Part shown: piece by piece, positions 1 to 8,521 of the stretch
How the letters are laid out: each line of letters starts with the position of its first letter
Numbering within the stretch: position 1 is the stretch's first letter
NCBI RefSeq assembly: GCF_029428875.1
Contig: NZ_JAJSOO010000001.1
Coordinates: forward strand, 4,464,001 to 4,528,000
Origin: Streptomyces sp. JH34
GTDB taxonomy: Bacteria; Actinomycetota; Actinomycetes; Streptomycetales; Streptomycetaceae
Length of the DNA: 64,000 nucleotides
Direction of reading: 5' to 3'
Translations under genes and position numbers: made by a program
Notes under the pieces: model-generated
The model's input: the letters and a program-made list of their open reading frames with translations, nothing else
The model's database searches: none
Told to the model about the DNA's origin: nothing

Positions 1-432
1 GGCCGGACCGGCCTCGGAGAGGTGCTCGGCGAAGGTGTTGCGCACGCTCTCGCCCGACCAGTACGTCCGGGCGTAGTCGTAGACCAGGACGTCGGGGCCG
101 CCGGTGGCCTCCAGGCGGTCGGCGATGGCCTGGAGCGCCTCGGGGGCGAAGGTGTCGTCGGCGTCGAGGAAGAGCAGGTAGTCTCCGGTGGCCCTGGCCA
201 CCCCGGCGTTGCGGGCCGGGCCGAGACCGGAGTTGCACGGCAGGTGCACGACGCTGACCCGGGGGTCGCGTACGGCGTACTCATCGGCGATCGGGCCGCA
301 GGCGTCCGGTGAACAGTCGTCGACCACGATGATCTCGTAGTCCTTGAAGGACTGGTTCAGCACGGAGTCGAGACACGCGTGCAGATACGCCTGGACCCGG
401 TACGCGGGCACGATGACACTGAACCGGGGCAC
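1..432 (-). CDS. Glycosyltransferase family 2, N-terminal part (runs off window)
   Basis: The reading starts at a GTG (432-430) and opens with the GT-A strand PRFSVIVPAYR, followed by VVDDCSPD and LFLDADDTF. These are the nucleotide-sugar binding and DxD metal-binding signatures of family 2 inverting glycosyltransferases. Only about 144 residues lie in the window, so acceptor and sugar are unknown. In streptomycetes this type of domain is often the front half of longer wall-polymer enzymes, but that part is not visible here. The gene points away from the ABC operon and has its own upstream region (433-530). Confidence 0.85.
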   Translation of the reverse strand, partial: MPRFSVIVPAYRVQAYLHACLDSVLNQSFKDYEIIVVDDCSPDACGPIADEYAVRDPRVSVVHLPCNSGLGPARNAGVARATGDYLLFLDADDTFAPEALQAIADRLEATGGPDVLVYDYARTYWSGESVRNTFAEHLSEAGPA

Positions 433-532
433 AACACATCCAGGGGTCGCTCGCGGGCGGGCAGGTGGCCCGCAAACGGCCGAAGGAGTGACATGGTTAC
501 GCCGGATGTGGCATTCGGGGGAAGTGCGAGGT

Positions 533-566
533 AGGGCGGCCCGTTCGCGAGTGAGCGGGCCGCCCT
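533..566 (-). terminator. Terminator hairpin of the 4473-606 ABC operon
   Basis: Perfect 11-bp inverted repeat (AGGGCGGCCCG at 533-543, CGGGCCGCCCT at 556-566) with a 12-nt loop, 40 nt beyond the stop of the last operon gene. There is no T-run, as is usual in GC-rich actinobacteria. Confidence 0.7.
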
Positions 567-605
567 GGTGTTGACGAACGCGTGTGCTGTGCGGTGCCGG
601 CTCGG

Positions 606-1520
606 CTACTTGACCGCCCCGGCCATCACGCCGGAGACGAACTGCCGCTGGAAGGCGAAGAACACCGCCAGCGGGATCACCATGGACACGAAGGCGCCGG
701 GCGCCAGTATGTCGATGTTGTTGCCGAACTGCCGGACCTGCTGCTGGAGCGCGACGGTGATCGGCGGGGACCCGGAGTCCGCGAAGATCAGTGCCACCAG
801 CATGTCGTTCCACACCCAGAGGAACTGGAAGATCCCGAGAGAGGCGATCGCGGGGCCGCCGAGCGGCATCACGACCCGGGTGAACAGACGGATCTCGCCC
901 GCACCGTCCAGCCGCGCGGCCTCCAGCAGTTCACGCGGGATCTCGGCGAAGAAGTTCCTCAGCAGGAAGATGGCGAACGGCAGGCCGAACGCCGTGTGGA
1001 ACATGATCACACCGAAGGTCGTCTCGAAGATCCCGATGGTGCCGAAGAGCTCGGACACCGGGATCAGGGCGACCTGTACCGGGACCACCAGCAGCCCCAC
1101 GACCACCAGGAACCACCAGTCGCGGCCGGGGAACTCCATCCAGGCGAAGGCGTAACCGGCGAGCGAGCCGATGACGACCACCAGGAACGTGGCCGGAACG
1201 GTGATCAGGACCGTGCTGAGCAGTGAATCCGTGATGGTCGAGTTGTCGAGCAGCCGCTGGTAGTTGGAGAAGGTCAGCTCCGAGGGGACGGTGAAGACCT
1301 TCCACCACCCGGTCGCCGCGATGTCCTCCGGCCCTCGCAGCGAGGAGAGCAGCAGTCCGATGGTGGGCATCAGCCAGAACAGGCCCACCAGGACGAGGAA
1401 GACCCGCATGACTCCGCCGCCGGCGCGGGCGGCGATCCGCGCGCCGAGGGATTCCCCGCCCCCGGCGGTCCTGCCCGCCGGGCGGTTCCGCCCGGCCTGT
1501 GAGGTCTCGGTCGTCGTCAC
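606..1520 (-). CDS. Sugar ABC transporter permease, MalG type
   Basis: A 304-residue inner-membrane permease with about six hydrophobic segments. The EAA loop LLEAARLDGAGEIRLF near residue 205 docks the ATPase of CUT1 carbohydrate importers. The N-terminal ~35 residues are a polar cytoplasmic tail. The GTG start (1520-1518) is embedded in GTGA, a relic of a 4-nt stop/start overlap with the upstream permease; GGAGGGG lies just upstream. No ATPase gene is nearby, so it probably shares a general ATPase such as MsiK (family knowledge). It is the last gene of the operon beginning at 4473. Confidence 0.9.
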   Translation of the reverse strand: MTTTETSQAGRNRPAGRTAGGGESLGARIAARAGGGVMRVFLVLVGLFWLMPTIGLLLSSLRGPEDIAATGWWKVFTVPSELTFSNYQRLLDNSTITDSLLSTVLITVPATFLVVVIGSLAGYAFAWMEFPGRDWWFLVVVGLLVVPVQVALIPVSELFGTIGIFETTFGVIMFHTAFGLPFAIFLLRNFFAEIPRELLEAARLDGAGEIRLFTRVVMPLGGPAIASLGIFQFLWVWNDMLVALIFADSGSPPITVALQQQVRQFGNNIDILAPGAFVSMVIPLAVFFAFQRQFVSGVMAGAVK

Positions 1521-1761
1521 CGGCGCCCCTCCTTCCGGATCCGGCGGATGTTGCTGTGCTCTTCCGGGGGGCGACCCCCGGACCCCCGGCAGGGGGGTGG
1601 TGCGGTGCGACCCCGAGACGTCACCGGCGCCCCTCCTTCCGGATCCGGCGGATGTTGCTGTGCTCTTCCGGGGGGCGACCCCCGGACCCCCGGCAGGGGG
1701 GTGGTGCGGTGCGACCCCGAGACGTCACCGGCGCCCCTCCTTCCGGATCCGGCGGATGTTG
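1517..1761. repeat. 104-bp tandem duplication (2 full copies plus 37 bp)
   Basis: Units 1517-1620 and 1621-1724 look identical, and a third partial copy occupies 1725-1761. Each unit holds the last ~37 bp of the upstream permease gene and a 67-bp spacer with a GC-rich palindrome built from CCCCC/GGGGG blocks. The array separates two permease genes that were originally coupled, but each copy keeps the AAGGAGGGG ribosome site and the GTGA motif, so the downstream start is preserved. Confidence 0.95.
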
Positions 1762-3104
1762 AACAGCATCACCGGGATCACCAGCAGCAACAGCAGTACG
1801 GCGATGGCGCTGCCGACCCCGAGGTCCGCGTCCGTGCCGAACGAGGAGCGGTACAGCTGGAGGGCCAGGACGTTCGCGTCGTCCTGGGAGGAGCCCGGCG
1901 CGATGATGAAGACCAGGTCGAAGATCTTCAGTACGTTGATCATCAGGGTGACCAGGACCACCGCGAGCACGGGCGCCAGCATCGGGACCGTGATCCGGCG
2001 GAACACCTGCCACTCGTTCGCGCCGTCCACCCGTGCGGCCTCGAGGAGTTCGCGCGGCAGACCGGCCAGCCCCGCGGCGATCAGCACCATCGCGAACCCG
2101 GCCCACATCCAGACGTAGCTGCCGATGATCCCCGGCGTCACGAGGGACGGCCCCAGCCAGTCCACGCCGTTGTACGGCTCCCGGAAGTTGTCCGCCGGCA
2201 GCCGGAGCAGGGAGCCGTCGGCCGAGGCGGGAAGGGTGAACACGCCGTCCGCGCCGGCCTGGGCCGTGGCGACGACCTCGCCGTCCTTCACCGCCTCTAC
2301 GGTGATGCCCTTGAGGCCGAGCTCTTTCGGATCGACGACGTTCGGTTTGCCGCCGCCGCCCTTGGTGAAGTCGAGCCAGGCCGTCCCGGTGATCCCGTCG
2401 CCGGACGCGGTTGCCGCCTTCGCGGGCTCGGCGTCGCCCGGCATCTTCCCGGGCGCCACACCGACCAGCGGCAGGTTCACCGGCTGACCGGCCCGCACGG
2501 TCTCCTTCGTCACGAAGGAACCGCCACCGCCGGCCTTCAGCGGATGGACGGGCAGCGGATGCGCCTTCGGGAAGCCCGAGGACTCGGCGAACGTGTCGTG
2601 CACCCCCACCGCGACGGCGTTGGCGACACCGCGCTCCGGCGCCTGCTCGTACACCAGCCGGAAGATGATGCCCGCGGCCAGCATGGAGATCGCCATCGGC
2701 ATGAAGACGATCAGCTTGAACGCCGTACCCCACCGGATCCGCTCGGTGAGGACCGCGAAGATCAGCCCCAGCGCGGTGGCGACCGTCGGTGCGAACACCA
2801 CCCAGATGGCGTTGTTCTTCACCGCGGTCCGGATGGTCTCGTCCGTGAACAGTGCCCTGTAGTTGTCGAGACCGGCGAAACCGGTGCCGGACTGGTCGAG
2901 GAACGAGCGGTAGACGGAGTACACGATCGGATAGACGACGAGTGAGCCGAGCAGCACCAGGGCCGGCAGCAGGAACGCCGCTGCGACGGCCTTCCTCGTT
3001 CCGGTGACCCTTCCGCGCGGCCGCCTGTCGGTGCCCGTACCCGTGTCAGGACGCTTGTCGGCGGGGGGCGCGCTGCCGGCGCCCCCCGCTGTCGCTGTGG
3101 TCAT
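1725..3104 (-). CDS. Sugar ABC transporter permease, MalF type, with a large extracytoplasmic insert
   Basis: A 459-residue permease, about 150 longer than usual CUT1 MalF-type proteins (~300). The core has TM segments around residues 40-65, 105-130 and 135-155, the EAA loop LLEAARVDGANEWQVF near residue 353, and TM segments to the end. Between residues ~165 and ~305 lies a hydrophilic insert with a beta-rich stretch (GITVEAVKDGEVVATA, GVFTLPASADG) that looks like a transthyretin- or carboxypeptidase-regulatory-type fold. The start is ATG 3104-3102, 4 nt after the binding-protein stop. It should pair with the MalG-type subunit to form the channel. The last 37 bp are duplicated downstream. Confidence 0.88.
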   Translation of the reverse strand: MTTATAGGAGSAPPADKRPDTGTGTDRRPRGRVTGTRKAVAAAFLLPALVLLGSLVVYPIVYSVYRSFLDQSGTGFAGLDNYRALFTDETIRTAVKNNAIWVVFAPTVATALGLIFAVLTERIRWGTAFKLIVFMPMAISMLAAGIIFRLVYEQAPERGVANAVAVGVHDTFAESSGFPKAHPLPVHPLKAGGGGSFVTKETVRAGQPVNLPLVGVAPGKMPGDAEPAKAATASGDGITGTAWLDFTKGGGGKPNVVDPKELGLKGITVEAVKDGEVVATAQAGADGVFTLPASADGSLLRLPADNFREPYNGVDWLGPSLVTPGIIGSYVWMWAGFAMVLIAAGLAGLPRELLEAARVDGANEWQVFRRITVPMLAPVLAVVLVTLMINVLKIFDLVFIIAPGSSQDDANVLALQLYRSSFGTDADLGVGSAIAVLLLLLVIPVMLFNIRRIRKEGRR

Positions 3105-3108
3105 CCCG

Positions 3109-4473
3109 TCAGCTCGTGTACGCCTTGGCCGCGTCGGACTCCAGCTTCGCTTGAGTCCCCGCGATGTCCTTCGGGTTCTTCAGGAAGTCCTGGAGGGTCT
3201 TCCACTCACCCTTGCCGGGCGTCCCGCCGAACGACTGCGGGGCCTGGTCGGACATGTCGAACCGGACGTCGTCACCGGCGGCGATCAGCGCCTCGGCGAT
3301 CTTGCGCTGCACGTCGTTCGGGTACGCGCCCGCGTCCAGGGCCTTGTTGGGCGAGATGAACCCGCCGGCCTCGGCCCAGATCCTCGCCGCGTCGGTCGAG
3401 GCGAGCCAGGTCAGCAGCGCCTGGGCGCCCTTGCCGTCCTTGAGCGCCACCGCCGCGTCGCCGCCCGTCACCACGGGGGACTCCGAGCCGACCGCGGGGA
3501 ACGGGAACACCTTGGCGTCCGTGCCGATCTTGGCCTCGGTCTGCGCGATGTTGATGGAGACGAAGTCACCCTCGAAGACCATCGCGCCCTTGGGCTGGTC
3601 TCCGCCGGTGAAGGTCTGGGTGACCGAGACCGGGAACTCGGTCTGCAGGGCCCCGTCGGCGCCACCGGAGATCAGGCTCGGCTTGCCGAACAGCTCGGCG
3701 AGCGTGGTGAGGGCGTCCTTCACGGACGGGTCCGTCCACTTGATCTCGTGCTTGGCCAGCTGGTCGTATTTCTCAGGCCCGGCCTGCGACAGGTAGATGT
3801 TCTCGAACCAGTCGGTGAGCGTCCAGCCGTCCGCGCCGCCGACCGAGACCGGGGTGACACCGGAGGCGGAGACCGTCTCGGCCGTGGCGATGAAGTCCTT
3901 CCACGTCTTCGGCTCGCTCGCGCCCGCGTTCTCGAACGCCTTGGTGTTGTACCAGACCAGGGACTTGTTGGCGGCCTTGAAGTAGACGCCGTACTGCGTG
4001 CCGTCGACCGCGCCGAGGTCCTGCCACACCTTCGCGTAGTTCTTGCTCAGCTGGGCCTTCGCCTCCGCGCCCACCGGCTTGGCCCACTTCTTGGCCACGG
4101 CCTGCTGGATCGCTCCCACCTGCGGGATCATCGCGACGTCCGGGGGCTGGCCGCCCGCGATCTTCGTACCGAGGAAGTTGACGATCGGGTCCTGCGCCGG
4201 GACGAAGGTGACCGTGGCACCCGTCCGTGCCTCGAACTCGTCGAGGACCTTGGTGAAGTTGGCCTGCTCGGGCCCGGTCCAGACCGCGGCCACCGATATC
4301 TTCTCGCCGTCGAGCTTCGGCAGCGTGACGCTCGGCGCACTGCCCTCGCCCTTGCCGGCGTCGTCGCCCGGCTTGTCCTTACCGGCGCCGTCGTCACCGC
4401 ATCCGGTGAGGGCCAGTGCCCCGATCGCGGTGAACACCAGTGCGGCCCTACGCATTCGAAGGGTTCTGCGCAT
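3109..4473 (-). CDS. Sugar ABC transporter substrate-binding lipoprotein
   Basis: A 454-residue extracellular solute-binding protein (SBP family 1). An Arg-rich n-region and hydrophobic core end in lipobox ALTGC with Cys25 as the lipidation site, followed by a D/G/K-rich tether. The mature part has the family pattern LVWYNTKAFENAG, GGADGWTLTDWFENIYL and an ALLTWLASTDAARIWAEAGGF-like C-terminal helix. It would deliver a sugar or oligosaccharide to the two downstream permeases; the ligand cannot be told from sequence. The start is ATG 4473-4471; an in-frame ATG at residue 7 is an alternative. It is the first gene of the operon. Confidence 0.92.
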   Translation of the reverse strand: MRRTLRMRRAALVFTAIGALALTGCGDDGAGKDKPGDDAGKGEGSAPSVTLPKLDGEKISVAAVWTGPEQANFTKVLDEFEARTGATVTFVPAQDPIVNFLGTKIAGGQPPDVAMIPQVGAIQQAVAKKWAKPVGAEAKAQLSKNYAKVWQDLGAVDGTQYGVYFKAANKSLVWYNTKAFENAGASEPKTWKDFIATAETVSASGVTPVSVGGADGWTLTDWFENIYLSQAGPEKYDQLAKHEIKWTDPSVKDALTTLAELFGKPSLISGGADGALQTEFPVSVTQTFTGGDQPKGAMVFEGDFVSINIAQTEAKIGTDAKVFPFPAVGSESPVVTGGDAAVALKDGKGAQALLTWLASTDAARIWAEAGGFISPNKALDAGAYPNDVQRKIAEALIAAGDDVRFDMSDQAPQSFGGTPGKGEWKTLQDFLKNPKDIAGTQAKLESDAAKAYTS

Positions 4474-4549
4474 CCCTGCCCCGTCTCTCCTGCGCGCGCA
4501 TGAGCGCGGTCCGGCACCAACGGTGGGACCCCGCAGTGCCGTTCACGTC

Positions 4550-4572
4550 TCACATCGTGCGGTTCACATCGT
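4550..4572. promoter_or_regulatory. Direct repeat upstream of the sugar ABC operon
   Basis: TCACATCGT occurs at 4550-4558 and 4564-4572 (14 bp start to start), with GTTCAC also repeated at 4541 and 4562. The repeats lie 77-100 bp upstream of the binding-protein start and could be a regulator site. I see no convincing -35/-10 pair with them. Confidence 0.35.
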
Positions 4573-4769
4573 CCGTGCGCACAGTCCTATGCCCGGCGCA
4601 CCGGGGCCGCAATACCGCCGTCCGGGCCAACTCCGTCATCGTGATCGGCTCGTGACGTCCCGTCGGAAACGAGCCGCCCGGGCCGCCGACGACCGCTCGA
4701 TGCCGCGGCGGAGGCCGGCCCGGAGGCCGTCGCCCGGGAGGAGTGGCCTGCCGGGGCGTGGACCGGCGC

Positions 4770-7700
4770 TCAGGGGATCAGCGGGGGGAGGGGCTCCGCG
4801 TTCACCGAACGTGCGGCCCTCTCCAGGGCGCTGGCCAGCAGGGCCAGGTCGGTGGGGCCGTTGCCCAGCTCGCGGACCGGCCGACGGGTCGGCGGATCGC
4901 CCATCCGCTCCCACTCCAGCGGTACGACGGTGGGGCGGAGGGTCGCCGTGCGCGGGATGCGGCCGGTGACCCGGCCGCCCTGGAACGGTGTCACCCGGCC
5001 GTCCGGATGTCCCAGCCGTCCCCGGCCCGGCGCGGCCTCGTCCGGGGACGGGGGGACGACGGGCGGGTCGAGAACGATGCGCAGCCGCGCGCCCCGGGCC
5101 AGTTCCGTGTCCTCGGTGCGGTCGGGGCGGGCGGACGTGGCGACCAGATGGACACCGAGGCGCCCGCCGTCCCTGGCCACGGCCTCCAGGACGCGGACCA
5201 CGGACCCGGCTGACGGGCGTCCAGGGCTGCCGAGCGCCGGGGCGACCAGCGCGTCGAAGTCGTCGGTCAGGACGACCAGCCGGGGAAGCGGCGAGGGGCC
5301 GGGATCCGCCGGACGCGCCGCGGCGGTTCTCAGACGCAGGGTGCCGCTCGCGGGTGACTCGAGGTCCCCGCACTGTTCGGCGGCGGTCGGAGGGCGGCGG
5401 CCGGTGAGCGCCTGCGACTCCTCGTACCGGGCGTGCCACTCGGTGAAGTCCAGGGTGCCGAGCAGCTCCGCCCGGCGTTTGAGCTCGCCGCCCAGCGCCT
5501 GCGCGAACTCCCTCATGCGTACGGGGTCGGAGGCCACCAGGTGGCTGAAGACGTGCGGGAGCTCCGTGCAGGGGCGCAGTCCCTCGCCGCGCTCCCCGTG
5601 CTCGCCGCCCGCCCCGTCGATGAGGACCATGCCGAGGCGGTCGGGCCGCGTGGCGGAGGCCAGGGAGGCGGCGACGGCACGCAGCAACTCGGTGCGGCCG
5701 CTGCCCGCGGGGCCCTCGACCAGCAGGTGGGGGCCCTCGTCGGCCAGATCGACGGAGAGCGGGCCCCTGGGGCCGGCGCCCAGCACGATGACGGGGCGTC
5801 CCGCGCGGCCGGCGGACGCACCCGGGGGCCCGGCCTCCGCGGTCCCGCCGTCACGTCGCTGCGCGCCGATCCGGGTGGGGCCGCTTCCCGGCACGGGGTA
5901 GGCGGAGCGGCCCGAGCCCGCGCTGGTCGGCCCGCTGCCCCGGAACGGGGTGCGGCCGGAGTCGGGGGACTCGCGCTGCGCGGCCACCCGGGGCCCGGTG
6001 CTCAGGGTGCGGCCGGAGCCGGTCGTGTCCAGGTCCGCCGCACCGGGGGCGGCCGAGCGGACCGTGGCGCCCGGCTGGTCCTCGGCGGCGGAGGCCCAGC
6101 GGGCCATCAGGGAGGCCGGTGTGGCCCTGGCGAGGCCCAGCTCGTCCAGCAGACGGGCGGACGGGGGCAGTGCGGCAGCCGTGGGCCGGCCGGGCAGCGA
6201 GGCCGCGCCTTCGTCGCGCAGCGGGGCGAGGGCACGTCCGAACCGCTCGGCCCAGGCCACCGACACGGCGTCCACCGCGGCGACGGTGCCGTGGCCCGCC
6301 GCCTGGCCGCCCGCCGTGCGCAGCAGCCGCAGCGCCGTCGCCACGTCGCCGCTGAGCATGGCGACGGCACCGCACTCGCGGAAGGCGATCGAGGCCCGGC
6401 ACGCGGTGTCGTAGGTCGCGGCGACCGGGGACGTCGGGGAGGCGGCCGGGGCTTCGGCCAGGCAGATCAGATGGATCCCGGAGGCCGCTCCGGCACCGGC
6501 CAGCCCGGCCGTCGTCCCGCGCAGGGCGGCGGAGCCGGGATCGCCGTCCACGATCACCACGGTGTACGGCCCGGTGTGGTCGCGGGCCGCGTCGGCGACG
6601 GCGGCCCGGTCGGCGCTCGCCCAGCCGGGCCCCAGCGGGCCCTCCTGCATGCGGCGTTCCAGCTCCGCCGCCCGGGCGTCCGCCTGCTCGCGGTCGTACG
6701 CCAGGAGCAGGCGGCAGTCCTGGCCGTGCATCGGGCGCAGATGGGGCAGCCAGCCGAGCCAGGACCACTCGCGCCGCCGTTCCTCCAGGCTGCGGGACCG
6801 GTCCGTGCTGATCAGCACGATCTCCAGGTCGAACGGGGAGTGCAGAGCGGCGAGCTGCGCCACCGTCGACCGGGCCAGCCCGGACAGCCGGGCCCGCGGG
6901 CCCGCGAGTCCGAGCGAGCCGGCCTCCCGCAGGCCGACGGTGACCGGCACGGCGGGCAGGTCGGCCCGCTCCGTCGTGCCGAGCCGTACGACCAGGGCCT
7001 CGGGGTGCGTGGTGCCGCGCTCCCACAGGCGGGGGCCCGGGCCGAGCGCGGTGAGGAGCACGGTCGCGGGGTCCGGCCAGGTCCCCGCGGGGGCGGAGGA
7101 GGAGTGAAGTGGTGCGGAGGGGGCGTGCGCGGCCGATGCGGGATCCGGACCGGCCACCGGCGGGTCACCGGCCACCGTCCCGAGCGCCTGCTCACCCTTG
7201 CTGCCGGTGAGCCGCCGCGCCCAGGCGCCTATGCCGCCGCGTCTGGAGGACTCCGGGTGGGTGAGCGGGGCGCCGCGGCCGTGGGTGTCCTGGGGGCAGG
7301 GGTGGCCCTGGGGGGCGTCCTGGCCGTCCGGCCCGTCGTCGTACGTCCGGAGCGTCGTGTTCCCGGATGCTGCGGGGCCGTACGTGTGGCCGTGTCCGCC
7401 GGCGGACCGGCCCGCGGCGGGTTCCCGGCCCCTCCCGGGGGCGTCCTGGGCCTCCGGGCGGGCCACCCGGAGATGGCCCTCGCCGTCGGGCGTGGCCGGC
7501 AGCGCGGGCGTACGGGCGCCGGCCGTGAGCCGGAGCGTGGACTCCCCGAGCCGCAGCAGGGCGCCCGGGGTCAGCCGGACCGGGCGGTCGTGGACGTCCG
7601 TGCCGTCCAGGGAGGTGCCGTTGGTCGATCCGAGGTCGGCTACGGACACCCGGCCGTCCTCCGAGACGGTCACGGCGCAGTGCAGCCGTGACACGTCCGG

Positions 7701-8102
7701 GTCGTCGAGCGGGACGTCGGCCTCGGCGGAGCGGCCGATCCGGATCTGTCCGCCGTGCAGCAGATGGACTCCGCCGGCGTCCGGTCCCGCGATCACGTGC
7801 AGCTGCGCGGGAACGGCGTCGTCGGCCGCCTCGTCGTCCCCGGGCGTCTGGAGCGAGAGCACCGCGCCGTCCACCAGGGGCGGCTCGCCGAGGGAGCAGC
7901 GCTGAGGGTCGAGCCGCTCGCGCCCCGCGTACAGCACGGTGGCGCCGCCGCCCAGTGAGCCCTCGGGGCCCGAGACCGCCGTGGCGAGGCCGGAGGCGAC
8001 GGCGGCGAGAGCCGTCCCGGCCGGGGCGGTCACGAGCACGTCGCAGGCGCGCGCCGGGGTCTGGCCGCTGCGCGGCGCGAGGACGGTCAGCCGGATCTGC
8101 AT
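4770..8102 (-). CDS. FHA domain-containing FtsK/SpoIIIE-type ATPase (EccC/EssC-like)
   Basis: A 1110-residue protein from the ATG at 8102-8100. Residues 1-90 are a small N-terminal domain. Residues ~100-190 form an FHA phosphothreonine-binding domain (GR at 123-124, SRLH at 138-141, STNGT at 159-163). A long Pro/Gly-rich linker follows. The C-terminal half has FtsK-like nucleotide binding: Walker A GPAGSGRT near residue 797, then MVLIDGAGGEH and LVVLTDDFDALV as Walker B-like strands. No TM segment is clear. The FHA domain suggests binding of phosphorylated partners, and the two kinases encoded divergently next door are obvious candidates (inference). Similar FHA-FtsK proteins are ESX/type VII ATPases; no ESX genes are adjacent here, but a mycosin locus lies ~40 kb away. 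Confidence 0.85.
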   Translation of the reverse strand: MQIRLTVLAPRSGQTPARACDVLVTAPAGTALAAVASGLATAVSGPEGSLGGGATVLYAGRERLDPQRCSLGEPPLVDGAVLSLQTPGDDEAADDAVPAQLHVIAGPDAGGVHLLHGGQIRIGRSAEADVPLDDPDVSRLHCAVTVSEDGRVSVADLGSTNGTSLDGTDVHDRPVRLTPGALLRLGESTLRLTAGARTPALPATPDGEGHLRVARPEAQDAPGRGREPAAGRSAGGHGHTYGPAASGNTTLRTYDDGPDGQDAPQGHPCPQDTHGRGAPLTHPESSRRGGIGAWARRLTGSKGEQALGTVAGDPPVAGPDPASAAHAPSAPLHSSSAPAGTWPDPATVLLTALGPGPRLWERGTTHPEALVVRLGTTERADLPAVPVTVGLREAGSLGLAGPRARLSGLARSTVAQLAALHSPFDLEIVLISTDRSRSLEERRREWSWLGWLPHLRPMHGQDCRLLLAYDREQADARAAELERRMQEGPLGPGWASADRAAVADAARDHTGPYTVVIVDGDPGSAALRGTTAGLAGAGAASGIHLICLAEAPAASPTSPVAATYDTACRASIAFRECGAVAMLSGDVATALRLLRTAGGQAAGHGTVAAVDAVSVAWAERFGRALAPLRDEGAASLPGRPTAAALPPSARLLDELGLARATPASLMARWASAAEDQPGATVRSAAPGAADLDTTGSGRTLSTGPRVAAQRESPDSGRTPFRGSGPTSAGSGRSAYPVPGSGPTRIGAQRRDGGTAEAGPPGASAGRAGRPVIVLGAGPRGPLSVDLADEGPHLLVEGPAGSGRTELLRAVAASLASATRPDRLGMVLIDGAGGEHGERGEGLRPCTELPHVFSHLVASDPVRMREFAQALGGELKRRAELLGTLDFTEWHARYEESQALTGRRPPTAAEQCGDLESPASGTLRLRTAAARPADPGPSPLPRLVVLTDDFDALVAPALGSPGRPSAGSVVRVLEAVARDGGRLGVHLVATSARPDRTEDTELARGARLRIVLDPPVVPPSPDEAAPGRGRLGHPDGRVTPFQGGRVTGRIPRTATLRPTVVPLEWERMGDPPTRRPVRELGNGPTDLALLASALERAARSVNAEPLPPLIP

Positions 8103-8521
8103 CGCCGTCAGCGGTCCCTTCTGCGCGGGGTGCCCGGCAGGGGAAAAGCCCTGTGATTCCCCCCACCCGGCACGGACGCGTCGTCCGGTACAGGTCGTCA
8201 CGGAACGCGAGGCTCCCGACCCCACGGTTCTGTGCTGGAGGCATCCTCGCACCTGCCACTGACAACACGCCCGGGAGTGACCGCTTAGTGATCTTGAATG
8301 GCCGAGTGTGGGTGTAAAAGTGCCTGCTTGGTCCTGCCGACGACGTGCTGCACACTCGTTCGGCAACCAACCCTTCCGAGTGTGCGTCTTCCCGCTGACA
8401 CGGCGGCAACACGACCGGAGGACGACCGACCGGTGCCCCGTGCGGCGGCACTAGAGTGGGCCGGGACATCCGGGCGGGCCCGGGGGACCGCAAGCACAAC
8501 GACCAGCAGGGAGCGCATGAC
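8103..8521. promoter_or_regulatory. Divergent promoter region between the FHA-FtsK gene and pkaA
   Basis: 419 bp without a convincing gene. A possible -10 for pkaA is TAGAGT (8452-8457), ~65 nt before the GTG, without a good -35. The middle (8280-8400) is less GC-rich than its surroundings. AGCAGGGA (8504-8511) is the pkaA ribosome site. Confidence 0.45.

Noticed and set aside
1548..1762. Plus-strand open frames across the tandem duplication
   Set aside because: They are antisense frames opened by GC-rich repeats, without a start signal or protein-like sequence.
606..4473. Maltose-specific assignment of the first ABC operon
   Set aside because: Permease type is MalFG-like but nothing in the sequence fixes the sugar.
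3004..4503. Long plus-strand open frame opposite the binding-protein gene
   Set aside because: Antisense frame typical of high-GC DNA; its Leu/Arg/Gly-rich product lacks any domain.
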